The notes beneath the pieces are model-generated. The model saw nothing but the letters and a program-made list of their open reading frames with translations. It made no database searches and had not been told where the DNA came from. Below, piece by piece: positions 43,051 to 52,428 of a stretch of DNA of 64,000 nucleotides. Position 1 is the stretch's first letter, and each line of letters begins with the position of its first letter. The position numbers and the translations under genes were made by a program. The DNA is from Tumidithrix helvetica (GTDB taxonomy: Bacteria; Cyanobacteriota; Cyanobacteriia; Pseudanabaenales; Pseudanabaenaceae): NCBI RefSeq assembly GCF_965232925.1, contig NZ_CBDDRA010000015.1:76849-140848 (forward strand), given 5' to 3'.

Positions 43051-43791
43051 ATGAATCTGGACTTAATTGATCTGCTTCGGTTGATCCATCCCATCATTGC
43101 TGTTGCGATCGTATTTCCTCTGATTGGAATTGTGGTTAATATGGCATGGCAAACCCGCCAACGTCGTCTTGAGACCGCAGAGGGAGGTAAAAGTAAAATT
43201 CCACCTTTGGTAGGTCCAGAACACCTCAAATTTGGGCGGTGGCTGGCAGGAGGTGTGGTCGGGCTAAGTTTACTAGGGATGCTTCATCCTTCGGTGAAAT
43301 ACATTCTTAAAAACAATTTGATCGATACCGCTTCGTCACAGGTAGCAATCTTGGCGTTGTTATTCGTTGCAACCATTGGCTCTTTGGTGTGTCTGTTTCG
43401 CGCCAGGCAACGAATCTGGATTGTTATTTTTACAGTGCTGGCAAGTCTGGGCGTGCTGCTATTAGGGTTTCAGGATACGGTATTTGCTCGAAAAGGCTTT
43501 GGGGCAATTTTTCGGCTTGATAACGAATGGTTTTGGTCGCATTTTTACTTTGGCATGGCTGCCACTTTACTGATGATCTTCTCTTTGGCGATCATTCAAG
43601 ATATCTATCGCGATCGCAGCAATCGTTGGCGCACTGTTCATGTAATCTTAAACTGCTTTGCACTGTTACTCTTTTTGGCTCAAGCCTTCACGGGTACTAG
43701 AGATCTGTTATCAATTCCGTTCAGTTGGCAAGAGCCATATATTTATTCGTGTAATTTTGAGTTTAAAACTTGCCCTACTCCTAACAAGTAG
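43051..43791 (+). CDS. DUF4079 family membrane protein
   Basis: A 246-residue integral membrane protein with about six helices (LIHPIIAVAIVFPLIGIVVNM, VVGLSLLGM, VAILALLFVATIGSLVCLF, IWIVIFTVLASLGVLLLGF, HFYFGMAATLLMIFSLAII, VILNCFALLLFLAQAFTG). The family occurs in cyanobacteria and plants and resembles cytochrome b561-like four-helix membrane proteins. Histidines in LIHP, SHFYFG and RTVHVIL could be haem ligands, which is an inference. There is no operon partner: it stands between the hybrid kinase and the cellulose-synthase-like gene. Function unknown. Confidence 0.8.
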   Translation: MNLDLIDLLRLIHPIIAVAIVFPLIGIVVNMAWQTRQRRLETAEGGKSKIPPLVGPEHLKFGRWLAGGVVGLSLLGMLHPSVKYILKNNLIDTASSQVAILALLFVATIGSLVCLFRARQRIWIVIFTVLASLGVLLLGFQDTVFARKGFGAIFRLDNEWFWSHFYFGMAATLLMIFSLAIIQDIYRDRSNRWRTVHVILNCFALLLFLAQAFTGTRDLLSIPFSWQEPYIYSCNFEFKTCPTPNK

Positions 43792-44223
43792 AAGCGATCG
43801 CTATGCTTCAAGAGGTCTGGGTTGTGTCTTCCGAGTTGTCAGGCATGTTTACGTTGAGCGATCGCTTACTATATAGAAGTCATAAATCCGTGGTAAAAAA
43901 TTCATAAGATATGTGGCTGCTCCTAATTAAGAATAAGCCTGATTCTTGGAATTCTCATAAATAAATCTTGGGTTTGAGCGCGAGCTATTTACCGAGTAAT
44001 TGGCTAGCGGAACTCAAATCTCGATCTGTTGTAAATCTAGTGAAATTTCTATAGCCTACTATCCTTCAAGGTTTTAGAAAATTGCAAGCGATCGCTTTCC
44101 TTGATACGTCGGAATCATTCCATTGCTCGTATTATTTTTACCTAGAAAGGATTCTATGTTTCGTCACGCTAGAAACCCAATCAAGACTTTCTGATGTTGT
44201 ATTGATGCTGTAACCCTGAACTC
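43792..44223. other. Intergenic region upstream of the cellulose-synthase-like gene
   Basis: 432 bases. It holds a degraded MITE-like fragment (44006-44053). No gene is supported, and two GCGATCGC sites occur near 43860 and 44090. There is no clear ribosome site before ATG 44224. Confidence 0.5.
44006..44053 (-). repeat. MITE-like repeat fragment (G), degraded
   Basis: GCGGAACTCAAATCTCGATC followed by TGTTGTAAAT and TGAAATTTCTATA corresponds to the right half of the family in reverse orientation (compare GGTTTGAGTTCCGC and CAACAGATCG in copies A and B). The GC palindrome and the other half are missing. Confidence 0.55.
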
Positions 44224-46539
44224 ATGAAAGAAATTACCGCTTCTAAACCCCTCGCCAGTAAGTTTGACGCCCCAGATATTCGGCAGGTTTTTCGCCCCCA
44301 AACAGCCACCTTGGTCATGCTTGGCATCATTCTTTTCTGCGGTTTGATTGCTGCAGCTTGGTTTACCAAAGAAGGTGTCGTTAGCAAAATTTTCTGGCAG
44401 ATCCAATGGTTGCAGAGAAATCCTCCTGTGTGGCTCAAAGTCCCTATGGTCACAGGTGAATTTTTGATTGCACCGACGATCGCGCTCGGACTGCTTGCCT
44501 TTATCATTACCCAAATCTCACCCAAACCCAAGGTCTGGTCGCGGTTTGCTGTGGTGGCAATCTTGCTGATCTTGACGATTCGCTATGTGATTTGGCGATC
44601 GCTCTCGACCCTCAATGTGGGTAATGCTTTGGATGGTGTGTTTAGCATGGGGCTATTCATTCTAGAAATGCTGACCATTTTTAATGGCGTTTTGCAGTTG
44701 TTTCTCTTGGTACAAACCCGCGATCGCCGCTCTGAGGCAGATGAAGTGACGAAAGCTGTTCTGGATGGTACTTTTGTCCCCCATGTCGATGTGTTTGTGC
44801 CCACCTATAACGAACCAGAATTTATTCTGCGGCGCACGATCGTCGGTTGTCAGGCAATGGAGTACAAACATAAAACGATTTATCTACTCGATGATACGCG
44901 CCGATCTGAGATCAGGGCACTTGCCGAAGAGCTGGGCTGTGAATATATGTGCCGTCCTGACAATCTCCATGCTAAAGCGGGAAACTTAAACCACGCGATC
45001 GCGCGCACCCATGGCGATTTGATCGTTTGCTTTGATGCCGATTTTGTGCCCACGCGAAATTTTCTCAATCGCACCGTTGGCTTTTTTCAAGATGAAAAGG
45101 TGGCACTGGTGCAAACCCCCCAAAGCTATTACAGTGCCGATCCGATCGCACGCAACCTGGGCTTAGAGAATATTCTAGTTCCAGAGCAAGAGGTGTTTTA
45201 TCGACAAATTCAACCCGTTCGAGATGGTACGAATAGCGTTGTCTGTGCGGGGACTTCCTTTGTGATGCGTCGTGCTGCCCTCCAGAGCACGGGTGGAGAG
45301 TTCGTTACCAGTTCGCTCAGCGAAGATTACTTTACGTCGGTACGCCTGTCGGGTAAAGGCTATCGCCTTATTTATTTAGATGAAAAGCTCAGTGCTGGAG
45401 CTGCCCCCGATGATATGGGTGCTCAAGCCACGCAGCGATTGCGGTGGGCGCAAGGAACCCTACAGGCATTCTTTATCAAAGAGAATCCCCTCACGATTCC
45501 TGGGCTCAGTCCCATGCAACGGATCGCCCACCTCACAGGGATCATGCACTGGTTTACCAGCCTTTCAAGAGTTGGTTTCCTATTGATCCCGCTTGCCTAT
45601 TCCTTTTTGGATGTGATTCCAGTCAGAGCGACACCAGAGGAAGTCGTGTTCTATTTCTTGCCGCAATATGTCGTACATTTGATCGTATTCTCATGGCTCA
45701 GCGATCGCAGCCGTTCGGCTTTTCTATCGGATATCTATGATGTGGTATTGTGTGTCCCCCTTGCGGGTACTGTGATTCAAACCATGTTTAGTCCATTTTC
45801 CAAGGGCTTTAAAGTTACGCCCAAGGGAACCCAAAGCGATCGCGTGCGTTTTAACTGGAATCTAGCCTTACCACTAGCGATTTTATTCGTTGCCACTGCG
45901 ATTAGCCTATGGCTCAACCTTGGCAAATGCATGATGCATATGTCCACCTATACAACTTCCCTCGCGGAAGTTAAGGGTCTAGATCTAGGCTGGTTTTGGA
46001 GCACTTACAACCTGATTTTATTGGGTGTAGCCTTACTGGTAATGCTCGATTTGCCCAAGCCCGATGCTTACGAATGGTTCAATCTCCGCCGTACAGTCAA
46101 AATCGAAGTGAGAGATGATGCGGATAGACCTCTCTCATTGCAACCCAGTCGAACTCAATTTTGGGGCGTAACTTCAGCGCTCTCAGAGGTTGGTGCTACG
46201 ATCTTGATGACACAATCGGGTCTACCTTCTATCCCTAAAGGCGAAACCTTGCCAATCAGCTTAGAAATTATGGAAGAAGGGCTAAAACTGCAAGGACATA
46301 TGACTGCGACTGGTTTAAGCGAAGGTTTCCCATTAGCCAGAGTCACTTTTGAACGGGTGAATTTGGCTCAGCATCGCTGCTTAGTGGAATTGCTCTTTTG
46401 CCGTCCTGGTCAGTGGAAACGCCAATATGCACCTGGAGAATTGACTTCGCTATGGTTGCTATTTAAAAACCTGATCAAGCCCAAAGCTCTATTTGGTAGT
46501 CGCACCGAACGCAATGCGATCGCGGTTTCTCAAGGATAA
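44224..46539 (+). CDS. Cellulose-synthase-like GT2 glycosyltransferase with PilZ-type domain
   Basis: 771 residues. Three N-terminal membrane helices lead to a GT2 catalytic domain with the processive-synthase residues: Asp223-Asp224 in LLDDTRR, DAD (271-273), SED (366-368, usually TED) and QRLRW (404-408). About four more helices follow (PLAYSFLDVIPV through LALPLAILFVATAISLWLNL). Residues about 630-745 resemble the BcsA PilZ domain, but the c-di-GMP signature is altered: NLRRTVKIEV where RxxxR is expected, and SALSEVG where (D/N)xSxxG is expected. It probably makes a beta-glucan at the plasma membrane. No bcsB, bcsC or cellulase gene lies next to it, as is common in cyanobacteria. The polymer is inferred. 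Confidence 0.9.
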   Translation: MKEITASKPLASKFDAPDIRQVFRPQTATLVMLGIILFCGLIAAAWFTKEGVVSKIFWQIQWLQRNPPVWLKVPMVTGEFLIAPTIALGLLAFIITQISPKPKVWSRFAVVAILLILTIRYVIWRSLSTLNVGNALDGVFSMGLFILEMLTIFNGVLQLFLLVQTRDRRSEADEVTKAVLDGTFVPHVDVFVPTYNEPEFILRRTIVGCQAMEYKHKTIYLLDDTRRSEIRALAEELGCEYMCRPDNLHAKAGNLNHAIARTHGDLIVCFDADFVPTRNFLNRTVGFFQDEKVALVQTPQSYYSADPIARNLGLENILVPEQEVFYRQIQPVRDGTNSVVCAGTSFVMRRAALQSTGGEFVTSSLSEDYFTSVRLSGKGYRLIYLDEKLSAGAAPDDMGAQATQRLRWAQGTLQAFFIKENPLTIPGLSPMQRIAHLTGIMHWFTSLSRVGFLLIPLAYSFLDVIPVRATPEEVVFYFLPQYVVHLIVFSWLSDRSRSAFLSDIYDVVLCVPLAGTVIQTMFSPFSKGFKVTPKGTQSDRVRFNWNLALPLAILFVATAISLWLNLGKCMMHMSTYTTSLAEVKGLDLGWFWSTYNLILLGVALLVMLDLPKPDAYEWFNLRRTVKIEVRDDADRPLSLQPSRTQFWGVTSALSEVGATILMTQSGLPSIPKGETLPISLEIMEEGLKLQGHMTATGLSEGFPLARVTFERVNLAQHRCLVELLFCRPGQWKRQYAPGELTSLWLLFKNLIKPKALFGSRTERNAIAVSQG

Positions 46540-46583
46540 GTCGAATTTTCAGCACATCCGTACAACTTGAACTCGGGATACAA

Positions 46584-46610
46584 AGGTGTGCCTCCAACGT
46601 GGGCACACCT
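46584..46610. terminator. Perfect hairpin between convergent genes
   Basis: AGGTGTGCC (46584-46592) pairs perfectly with GGCACACCT (46602-46610) around a 9-base loop. It lies midway between the converging cellulose-synthase-like and dgkA-like genes. There is no T-run, so its terminator role is inferred from position. Confidence 0.55.
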
Positions 46611-46625
46611 AACGAAACGGAAGGG

Positions 46626-47006
46626 TTAAATTTTCTGTAATTGCCAGAGGTGAATGCCTTCGAGGATGAGCGTTATCGCCCACACGAAGATACTGATGCC
46701 CGCTGCCGCTGCGGCGATGTCTTTGATCGTACCAATGCGATCGTTCTCTTGTAATTCCACAAAATCACACAGGATTTCGATCGCACTGTTAAACAACTCA
46801 GCAGACAACATCATGCCAGTAGCTAGCAAAATCAGCGTCACGTCCACCCATTGCCGCACCATAAACGAAAAGATCAGGACGGGAACCGATAAAACCAGTT
46901 TATAGGCAACGCTAAAATCAGATATGACGGCAAGATATAGACCTGACAATATAACCTTCAGCTTGCGGAGGGGATGATAAGCGGGCTTGTGAAACTTTTT
47001 AGGCAT
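46626..47006 (-). CDS. dgkA: Diacylglycerol/undecaprenol kinase family protein
   Basis: A 126-residue small membrane kinase of the DgkA family. The signature is ELFNSAIEILCDFV followed by ENDRIGTIKDIAAAAAGIS, which holds the active-site glutamates and the family's KD..AAA motif. Three membrane helices are visible (LSGLYLAVI to VPVLIFSFMV, LILLATGMML, ISIFVWAITLILEG). Gram-positive-type members phosphorylate undecaprenol and E. coli DgkA phosphorylates diacylglycerol; which substrate applies here is unknown. It lies 54 bases after a PAP2 phosphatase gene on the same strand, so opposite reactions on lipid phosphates may be encoded together. Confidence 0.9.
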   Translation of the reverse strand: MPKKFHKPAYHPLRKLKVILSGLYLAVISDFSVAYKLVLSVPVLIFSFMVRQWVDVTLILLATGMMLSAELFNSAIEILCDFVELQENDRIGTIKDIAAAAAGISIFVWAITLILEGIHLWQLQKI

Positions 47007-47060
47007 GGGTTTTGAGTGATTTTTAAGCTTGGGCGACTGTCTTGGATATCAACTTGGATA

Positions 47061-47801
47061 TCAAGTTGATTCTTTCGTTTGCTGCAATGTTTGAAGCTGT
47101 AGCATAGCGATACAGGTAATCAGCCACAGCAAACCGATCGCCCATCCTGCTAATACATCTGTAGGCCAATGTACGCCAAGATAGAGACGACTCAATCCCA
47201 CTGCCATGACTAGAATCGCTACTAGCAGATAGATCCAGATCCTGTAATGAGGGTAGTATTTTGCCAGTAGATAGGCGATCGCACCGTAGAGAACCACAGT
47301 TCCTAGGGCATGACCGCTGGGAAAGCTGAAGGAATTCTCTTGAATTATTTGTGGATATAGATCGGGGCGAAGTCGGGCAAATACAGGCTTGAGTCCTCTG
47401 TTCAGGAAAATTGCGCCCAATCCAGCGATCGTGAATATCCGAGCTTCTAAATGGGCTTGTCGAATCAGGAGTGTTACCAGTGTCACCAGCCCAACCGATA
47501 TGGCTACCTCTGGATTGCTCAACTTTGTTACGAGCAGCATTAGCGCATCCAAAAATGGATTGGTAAAGTGGTGAATCCATTGCAGTATCTCTACTTCCGT
47601 AGGATATAGATTTGGGATAGTCCTCGTAAAGATATAGTCCATGCCCCACAAGCAGAAGGCACAACCAGTTATCCCAGCAATGCCTACCGTGACAGATAGG
47701 AGCGCGATCTTTGGTGCAGCATGTTTCACCCAAAATGCTGCCAATTTCTCTAGATTGGAGTCCATTCTACGATTGAGGTTTTGGTTGAATATCTCTATCA
47801 T
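47061..47801 (-). CDS. PAP2 superfamily phosphatase
   Basis: A 246-residue membrane phosphatase with the three PAP2 motifs: KPVFARLRP (KxxxxxxRP), FPSGHALG (PSGH with catalytic His) and SRLYLGVHWPTDVLAG (SRxxxxxHxxxD). About six membrane helices surround them. Such enzymes dephosphorylate phosphatidic acid, undecaprenyl diphosphate or related lipids outside the membrane. The start is ATG 47801, with ATG at codon 15 as an alternative. It follows the P-type ATPase gene by 27 bases and precedes the dgkA-type gene, so the three are likely co-transcribed. Confidence 0.92.
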   Translation of the reverse strand: MIEIFNQNLNRRMDSNLEKLAAFWVKHAAPKIALLSVTVGIAGITGCAFCLWGMDYIFTRTIPNLYPTEVEILQWIHHFTNPFLDALMLLVTKLSNPEVAISVGLVTLVTLLIRQAHLEARIFTIAGLGAIFLNRGLKPVFARLRPDLYPQIIQENSFSFPSGHALGTVVLYGAIAYLLAKYYPHYRIWIYLLVAILVMAVGLSRLYLGVHWPTDVLAGWAIGLLWLITCIAMLQLQTLQQTKEST

Positions 47802-47828
47802 TCTATACTCCAGAGGGCATCCCTACAT

Positions 47829-50456
47829 TTAAACCCGTACCTCCCTACGATTCCAAAGTTTCAGGGCTTCAAACCAGAGAATGCTGACAATGCCAGAGAG
47901 AAAACTGACTAGCAGGTCGTCCGCATGGAGGTAAGAGAAACTAAACAGATGGCGTAGGAAGGGTATATAGAGAATCAGTGCCAGAAAGATTATGCCTCCC
48001 CCCAGCACCCACCAAAGGGCAGTATTGGGAGCCTGTAACATTTCGGGAATCGTGCGCGACCAAGAGCGGTTGGTTAGAATCATCGCGAGGTTGGAGATAA
48101 TCAGCGTGGTGAACGCAAGGGCACGGGCATCAAACTCACCATTCCCGCTGTAGTAAGCGATCGCAAACACAGCTACCAGTACCACCAAAACGCTGATCCC
48201 CTGAAGTAATGCCAACTTCAAGGTGCGAGGACTAAACAGCGGTTCCTTAGAATCGCGAGGTGGGCGGCGCATGACATTGCTTTCCGCAGGTTCGGCTTCA
48301 AATACGATCGTACAGGCTGGGTCAATAATCAGGTGCAAAAAGGCAATATGGATGGGAAGCAAAACCAGCGGCCAGCCAAAGATCACAGGAATCAGGGACA
48401 TACCCGCGATCGGAACGTGTACTGCCAGCGTGTATGCCATGCCCTTCTTCAAATTGTCAAAGATGCGTCTGCCTAATTTGACCGATTCGACAATCGAGGA
48501 GAAATCATCTTCCAGCAAGACTAAATCTGCTGATTCCCTTGCCACATCTGTACCTCTTTCTCCCATGGCAATACCAATATGGGCAGCCTTGAGTGCGGGG
48601 GCATCATTGACGCCATCGCCTGTCATGGCAACAATTTCACCGCTTTGTTTGAGGGCATTCACAATCAGCAGCTTTTGTTCGGGCACGACACGGGCAAAGA
48701 TGTTCGCGGACTGGATGCGATCGCGTAATTCCGCTTCCCCCATCTGCTCTAGTTCCCGCCCCGTAATCACCTTATCCGTTGGGGTGAGCCCAATCTGACG
48801 GGCGATATTCTGAGCCGTTACGGGGTAATCTCCCGTAATCATCACCACGCGAATTCCAGCGCTGTAGCACTCGGCGATCGCAGGTGCGACGGTGGGACGA
48901 ACGGGATCCTCCAGTCCGATGAGCCCAACAAATTCAAACTCAAAATCATGTTGCTGGGTTGGCAAGCGATCGTCTGTATCTAAGGGCAAAGCCACATCAG
49001 GATGGGTTTGAGGCAAACTTCCGATCCTTCGTCCCTTCGCCACGCCTAGAACCCTTAGCCCTTCCTGCGCCATAGCTTGAACATGTTGGGTTAGTTCTTC
49101 TTGTTGGATGGTACTGAAATGACAAAGCTCAGCGATCGCTTCTGGAGCACCCTTCGCAGCAACAGTTAACTCCTTGGTTGGGGCTTCCCACACGCAGGAC
49201 ATTGCCAGCAGTTCGCTGGAAAGGGGGTATTCATGCAACAGTTGCCAGTCACCATGGAGGTGTTCCGTTTTGGCAAGATAATTTTGCCCGATCAGTTGCA
49301 AAGCCTTTTCCATCGGGTCAAAGGGGTCTTTGCGGCTGGCGAGAATACCAAACTCAATCAAGGGATGTACGACTTCAGGTAAAGATTCGCGATCGTGCAG
49401 CGTCACATCGTAAGGATAGGGGGTGGAACCATCGTATACAAATAGCTGTTTGACCGCCATTCGATTAAATGTAAGGGTTCCAGTCTTATCTACGCAGAGT
49501 ACCGTGGCGGAACCCAATGTCTCTACCACTGGAATGCGTCGCGTTAAGACCTTTTGCTGAGAGAAGCGCCATGCGCCCAATGCCAAAAAGATTGCCAACA
49601 CTACGGGGATTTCATTCGGTAAAATTGCCATAGCTAGGGCTAAGCCTGCCAAGAACCCATGTAACCAGTCGGCGCGGGTCAACCCATAAATCACCACCAC
49701 GGCAATACAGATGAGAATCGCCACGACCGTAAGTTTGCCGACAATTCGCCGAGTTTCCTTTTGTAAGGATGTATCTTCTTGCTCGATGGTTTGCAATGCC
49801 TTGCCAATCTTACCCATCTCTGTGTGAATGCCCGTTGCCTGCACTTGTGCAATCCCTTGTCCCTGTACGAGCAACGTTCCAGAATAAACGCAGGGTAAAT
49901 CGTCGCCACCTGGTCGTAGGGTTACAGCGAGTTTCTCTAGATCTTCTCCAGTTTTTGCTGCTCGTTTTCGGACGGGAACGGATTCTCCCGTTAACAGCGA
50001 TTCATCTACGGTCACATGGGTAGACCAGAGCAGCACGGCATCGGCAGGAACGCGATCGCCCTCTGAAAGCACAATGACATCCCCTTGCACGACTTCCCGC
50101 CCTGCAATTCTCAGCCTTTCCCCATCGCGAATTACCAGGGCGCGAGGACTAGACAAGTCCCGTAAGGCTTCTAGCGATCGCTCGGTTTTCTGCTCTTGAT
50201 ACAGATTAATTCCCACGATAAAGAAGACAAACCCCAGTAGAATGAGGGCTTCTTGGGCGTCTCCTAGTAACAGATAAATCGTTCCACAGGAGATCAGCAG
50301 TAGAAAAATTGGCTCTCGAATAATTTCCCAGGCGATCGCCAGAAAGTTACGGTGCTGGGTAGAGGGAAGTTCGTTGTAACCGTCTTGCTTGAGGCGAATC
50401 GCAACTTCTTGGCTAGATAACCCAGTATATTGCAAATCCTGAGATGATGTCACCAT
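47829..50456 (-). CDS. Cation-translocating P-type ATPase (P2 type)
   Basis: An 875-residue pump with the full set of P-type motifs: actuator TGES (156-159), phosphorylation site CVDKTGTLTF (Asp323), KGAPEAI in the nucleotide domain and MTGDGVNDAPALKAAHIGIAMG in the hinge. It has about ten membrane helices. The M4 motif is ILPNEIPV in place of the PEGLP of Ca2+ pumps, and M6 contains HLIIDPACTIVFEAEP, so the ion (Ca2+, Mn2+ or another) cannot be named from sequence. It starts at ATG 50456 after a weak AAGG site. It is encoded downstream of a two-component system and a PepSY-type membrane protein on the same strand, which suggests metal-responsive control. Confidence 0.93.
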   Translation of the reverse strand: MVTSSQDLQYTGLSSQEVAIRLKQDGYNELPSTQHRNFLAIAWEIIREPIFLLLISCGTIYLLLGDAQEALILLGFVFFIVGINLYQEQKTERSLEALRDLSSPRALVIRDGERLRIAGREVVQGDVIVLSEGDRVPADAVLLWSTHVTVDESLLTGESVPVRKRAAKTGEDLEKLAVTLRPGGDDLPCVYSGTLLVQGQGIAQVQATGIHTEMGKIGKALQTIEQEDTSLQKETRRIVGKLTVVAILICIAVVVIYGLTRADWLHGFLAGLALAMAILPNEIPVVLAIFLALGAWRFSQQKVLTRRIPVVETLGSATVLCVDKTGTLTFNRMAVKQLFVYDGSTPYPYDVTLHDRESLPEVVHPLIEFGILASRKDPFDPMEKALQLIGQNYLAKTEHLHGDWQLLHEYPLSSELLAMSCVWEAPTKELTVAAKGAPEAIAELCHFSTIQQEELTQHVQAMAQEGLRVLGVAKGRRIGSLPQTHPDVALPLDTDDRLPTQQHDFEFEFVGLIGLEDPVRPTVAPAIAECYSAGIRVVMITGDYPVTAQNIARQIGLTPTDKVITGRELEQMGEAELRDRIQSANIFARVVPEQKLLIVNALKQSGEIVAMTGDGVNDAPALKAAHIGIAMGERGTDVARESADLVLLEDDFSSIVESVKLGRRIFDNLKKGMAYTLAVHVPIAGMSLIPVIFGWPLVLLPIHIAFLHLIIDPACTIVFEAEPAESNVMRRPPRDSKEPLFSPRTLKLALLQGISVLVVLVAVFAIAYYSGNGEFDARALAFTTLIISNLAMILTNRSWSRTIPEMLQAPNTALWWVLGGGIIFLALILYIPFLRHLFSFSYLHADDLLVSFLSGIVSILWFEALKLWNRREVRV

Positions 50457-50662
50457 AAAAGACCTTGGTAAAATTATTCATTGGGCAATAATTACTCATG
50501 CATTTTTTAGGCAGAAACCTACGAGGCAAGGGTATCTCTTTTACTATCCCATCTCATCCTGCTGCGTGAGGTTAATAATTCTTTCGGCGATCGCAATGGG
50601 TGAGGAACTCGCCCCACCCAGTTGAGAAATCCCCGATAATTCATCACTTCAGTGCCCTAATC

Positions 50663-50941
50663 CTAGCTTTGTCGAGATTCCGAGCGTTTGCGAAACAAGC
50701 TGCTCATGCTCATTCCAGTAATCAGTAGTCCAACCAATCCCATTCCAGTCAAAACAGGGAAGAATTTTTCCAGTTTGAAAATTTCAAAGGTATGGATACT
50801 GAGTAACCATTTCCCCAGTTCTCTCTGATGAAACCACTCATCTGCAATGGTATATCCCATGCCAGTCAAGACCGTAGTCAATAGTGGCAGACAGAGGGCG
50901 AGGGCGATCCAGCGGTGATACTTCCGAAATATACGATTCAT
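50663..50941 (-). CDS. Small PepSY-type two-helix membrane protein
   Basis: 92 residues from ATG 50941; a longer frame from 51091 would overlap the kinase gene and has no membrane-protein features in the extra part. Two helices are clear (WIALALCLPLLTTVLTGMGY and VLTGMGLVGLLITGMSM), with FRKYHRWI before the first, as in PepSY-associated membrane proteins. A His-rich short loop (EWFHQRELGKWLLSIHTFEI) lies between the helices. Such genes often sit beside Ni/Cu/Mn-responsive two-component systems in cyanobacteria. It may modulate the kinase or take part in metal handling (inference). Confidence 0.75.
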   Translation of the reverse strand: MNRIFRKYHRWIALALCLPLLTTVLTGMGYTIADEWFHQRELGKWLLSIHTFEIFKLEKFFPVLTGMGLVGLLITGMSMSSLFRKRSESRQS

Positions 50942-51053
50942 ATAGGTTCCTAAATATGTCTGAAGGTAAGCCAGAGAATTCAGTGAATTCTTAAATCTAC
51001 CCTTTGTGAGGATAGCGCAACAGTGTGAGGAAGTCGGGAGGAAAGGCGGAGAT

Positions 51054-52391
51054 TTACGCGAGGGGCAGTTGGACTTGAAAGCAACTACCAACGCCTAATT
51101 CACTCGTAACGGTGACTTTGCCCTGATGCTGGCAGGCAATCGCTTGGGCGATCGCCAATCCCAAACCTAGCCCTGGTTGCTGACTAGAACGGGCTGCGTC
51201 TGCTCGCCAAAAGCGATCGAATACTTTCGGCAAATGCTGTGGGGCAATGCCCATACCCGTATCTTGAATGCTGACGGTAATGGTGCGATCGCTGCGTTGC
51301 ATAGAAACCGTTACGCTCCCACCAATGGGCGTATATTTCAGAGCATTCTCGAATAAATTTCTAAACAATCGGGGTAATTGTGTGGCATCACCCTTGACGA
51401 TCGCATCTGGTATCAAGTCAGACTTAAGGGCAATCTGCCGTTCTACTGCTTGGGATTCTAGTAACTCCAGTAGGTCTTCTAAAATTTCATCTAGGGCTAT
51501 TCGCCGTTGCTCTTGTACGTTGCTTCGATCGGCATCCATTCGAGCCAACAACATCAGATCTTCCACCAAAAAGCGAATTTGATCGATTCCGATGGCGATG
51601 GTTTCGATGCGTTGTCGTTCCTCTGGGGAAAATCGCTCGACATCACTACGCAGAACATCCACCGATAGCTTGACCGCAGTCAGGGGATTGCGGAGTTCGT
51701 GGGAAGCGTCAGCAGTAAATTGTTTGAGTTGCTCAAAGCTCTGCCGAATCGGTCGAAGGGATTGCTGGGTCAGCCAAATACTTCCAGTTCCTGCCAACCC
51801 GAGGGCAAGGATTCCACCCACTCCAAACACCCACTGCAACTGATGCAACTGATCTTCTAAGGATTGCACCGACTCACTCACGCGGACATATCCTTGGATC
51901 TGCGATCGCCTGTTTTTGGGGTTGTAAACCGCAAGTGTGAGAGAACGAAGCGTCCCCGTCTGAACACTGTCTATTTCTGGTTGGAGTGGCGCTGATGTCA
52001 GAACCCAACCACTAGTAGCCAAGCGTTGGTAATTAGCATCAAACCACTCAATTCCCTGAGTTGTTTGTCGAAGGTTGTACCAAGAAACATCCAAGTCGCC
52101 ATCGAGATCGATACGGCGCATGGGAAGTCGTACCCTTCCCGCGTCAATCAGAGGGACATCAATTCGTTTTTGCTGAATGTCAACCAAACTATGGGCGGCA
52201 GCATCTGCGAGTAACCTTAAGCGATCGTCCACCTGCTGATATAAATTCTTAACAAACAATCCATAGATTGTAGTTCCAGAAATGCCAAAGATCGCGGTCA
52301 TCATTGCCAGATAAGAAAACCACAAACGCCAACGCAATCCCGAGTATTGGCGATCGCGAGTTGGAGTTGTGGGCTGACGTTGCTCGGTCAC
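51054..52391 (-). CDS. Two-component sensor histidine kinase
   Basis: A 445-residue membrane sensor. Helix 1 is at about 23-48 (LWFSYLAMMTAIFGISGTTIYGLFV). A periplasmic domain of about 140 residues follows, then helix 2 at about 185-208 (WVFGVGGILALGLAGTGSIWL). The HisKA domain has FTADASHELRNPLTAVK with the phospho-accepting His, and the ATPase domain has FRNLFENALKY, IQDTGMGIAP and PGLGLGLAIAQ. The layout matches the NrsS/RppB-type sensors of cyanobacteria, but metal ligands cannot be identified, so the signal is open. It follows its OmpR-type regulator by 37 bases. Confidence 0.92.
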   Translation of the reverse strand: MTEQRQPTTPTRDRQYSGLRWRLWFSYLAMMTAIFGISGTTIYGLFVKNLYQQVDDRLRLLADAAAHSLVDIQQKRIDVPLIDAGRVRLPMRRIDLDGDLDVSWYNLRQTTQGIEWFDANYQRLATSGWVLTSAPLQPEIDSVQTGTLRSLTLAVYNPKNRRSQIQGYVRVSESVQSLEDQLHQLQWVFGVGGILALGLAGTGSIWLTQQSLRPIRQSFEQLKQFTADASHELRNPLTAVKLSVDVLRSDVERFSPEERQRIETIAIGIDQIRFLVEDLMLLARMDADRSNVQEQRRIALDEILEDLLELLESQAVERQIALKSDLIPDAIVKGDATQLPRLFRNLFENALKYTPIGGSVTVSMQRSDRTITVSIQDTGMGIAPQHLPKVFDRFWRADAARSSQQPGLGLGLAIAQAIACQHQGKVTVTSELGVGSCFQVQLPLA

Positions 52392-52428
52392 ATGGCTACC
52401 TATGGACGGGATAAAGGAATGGATGAAA

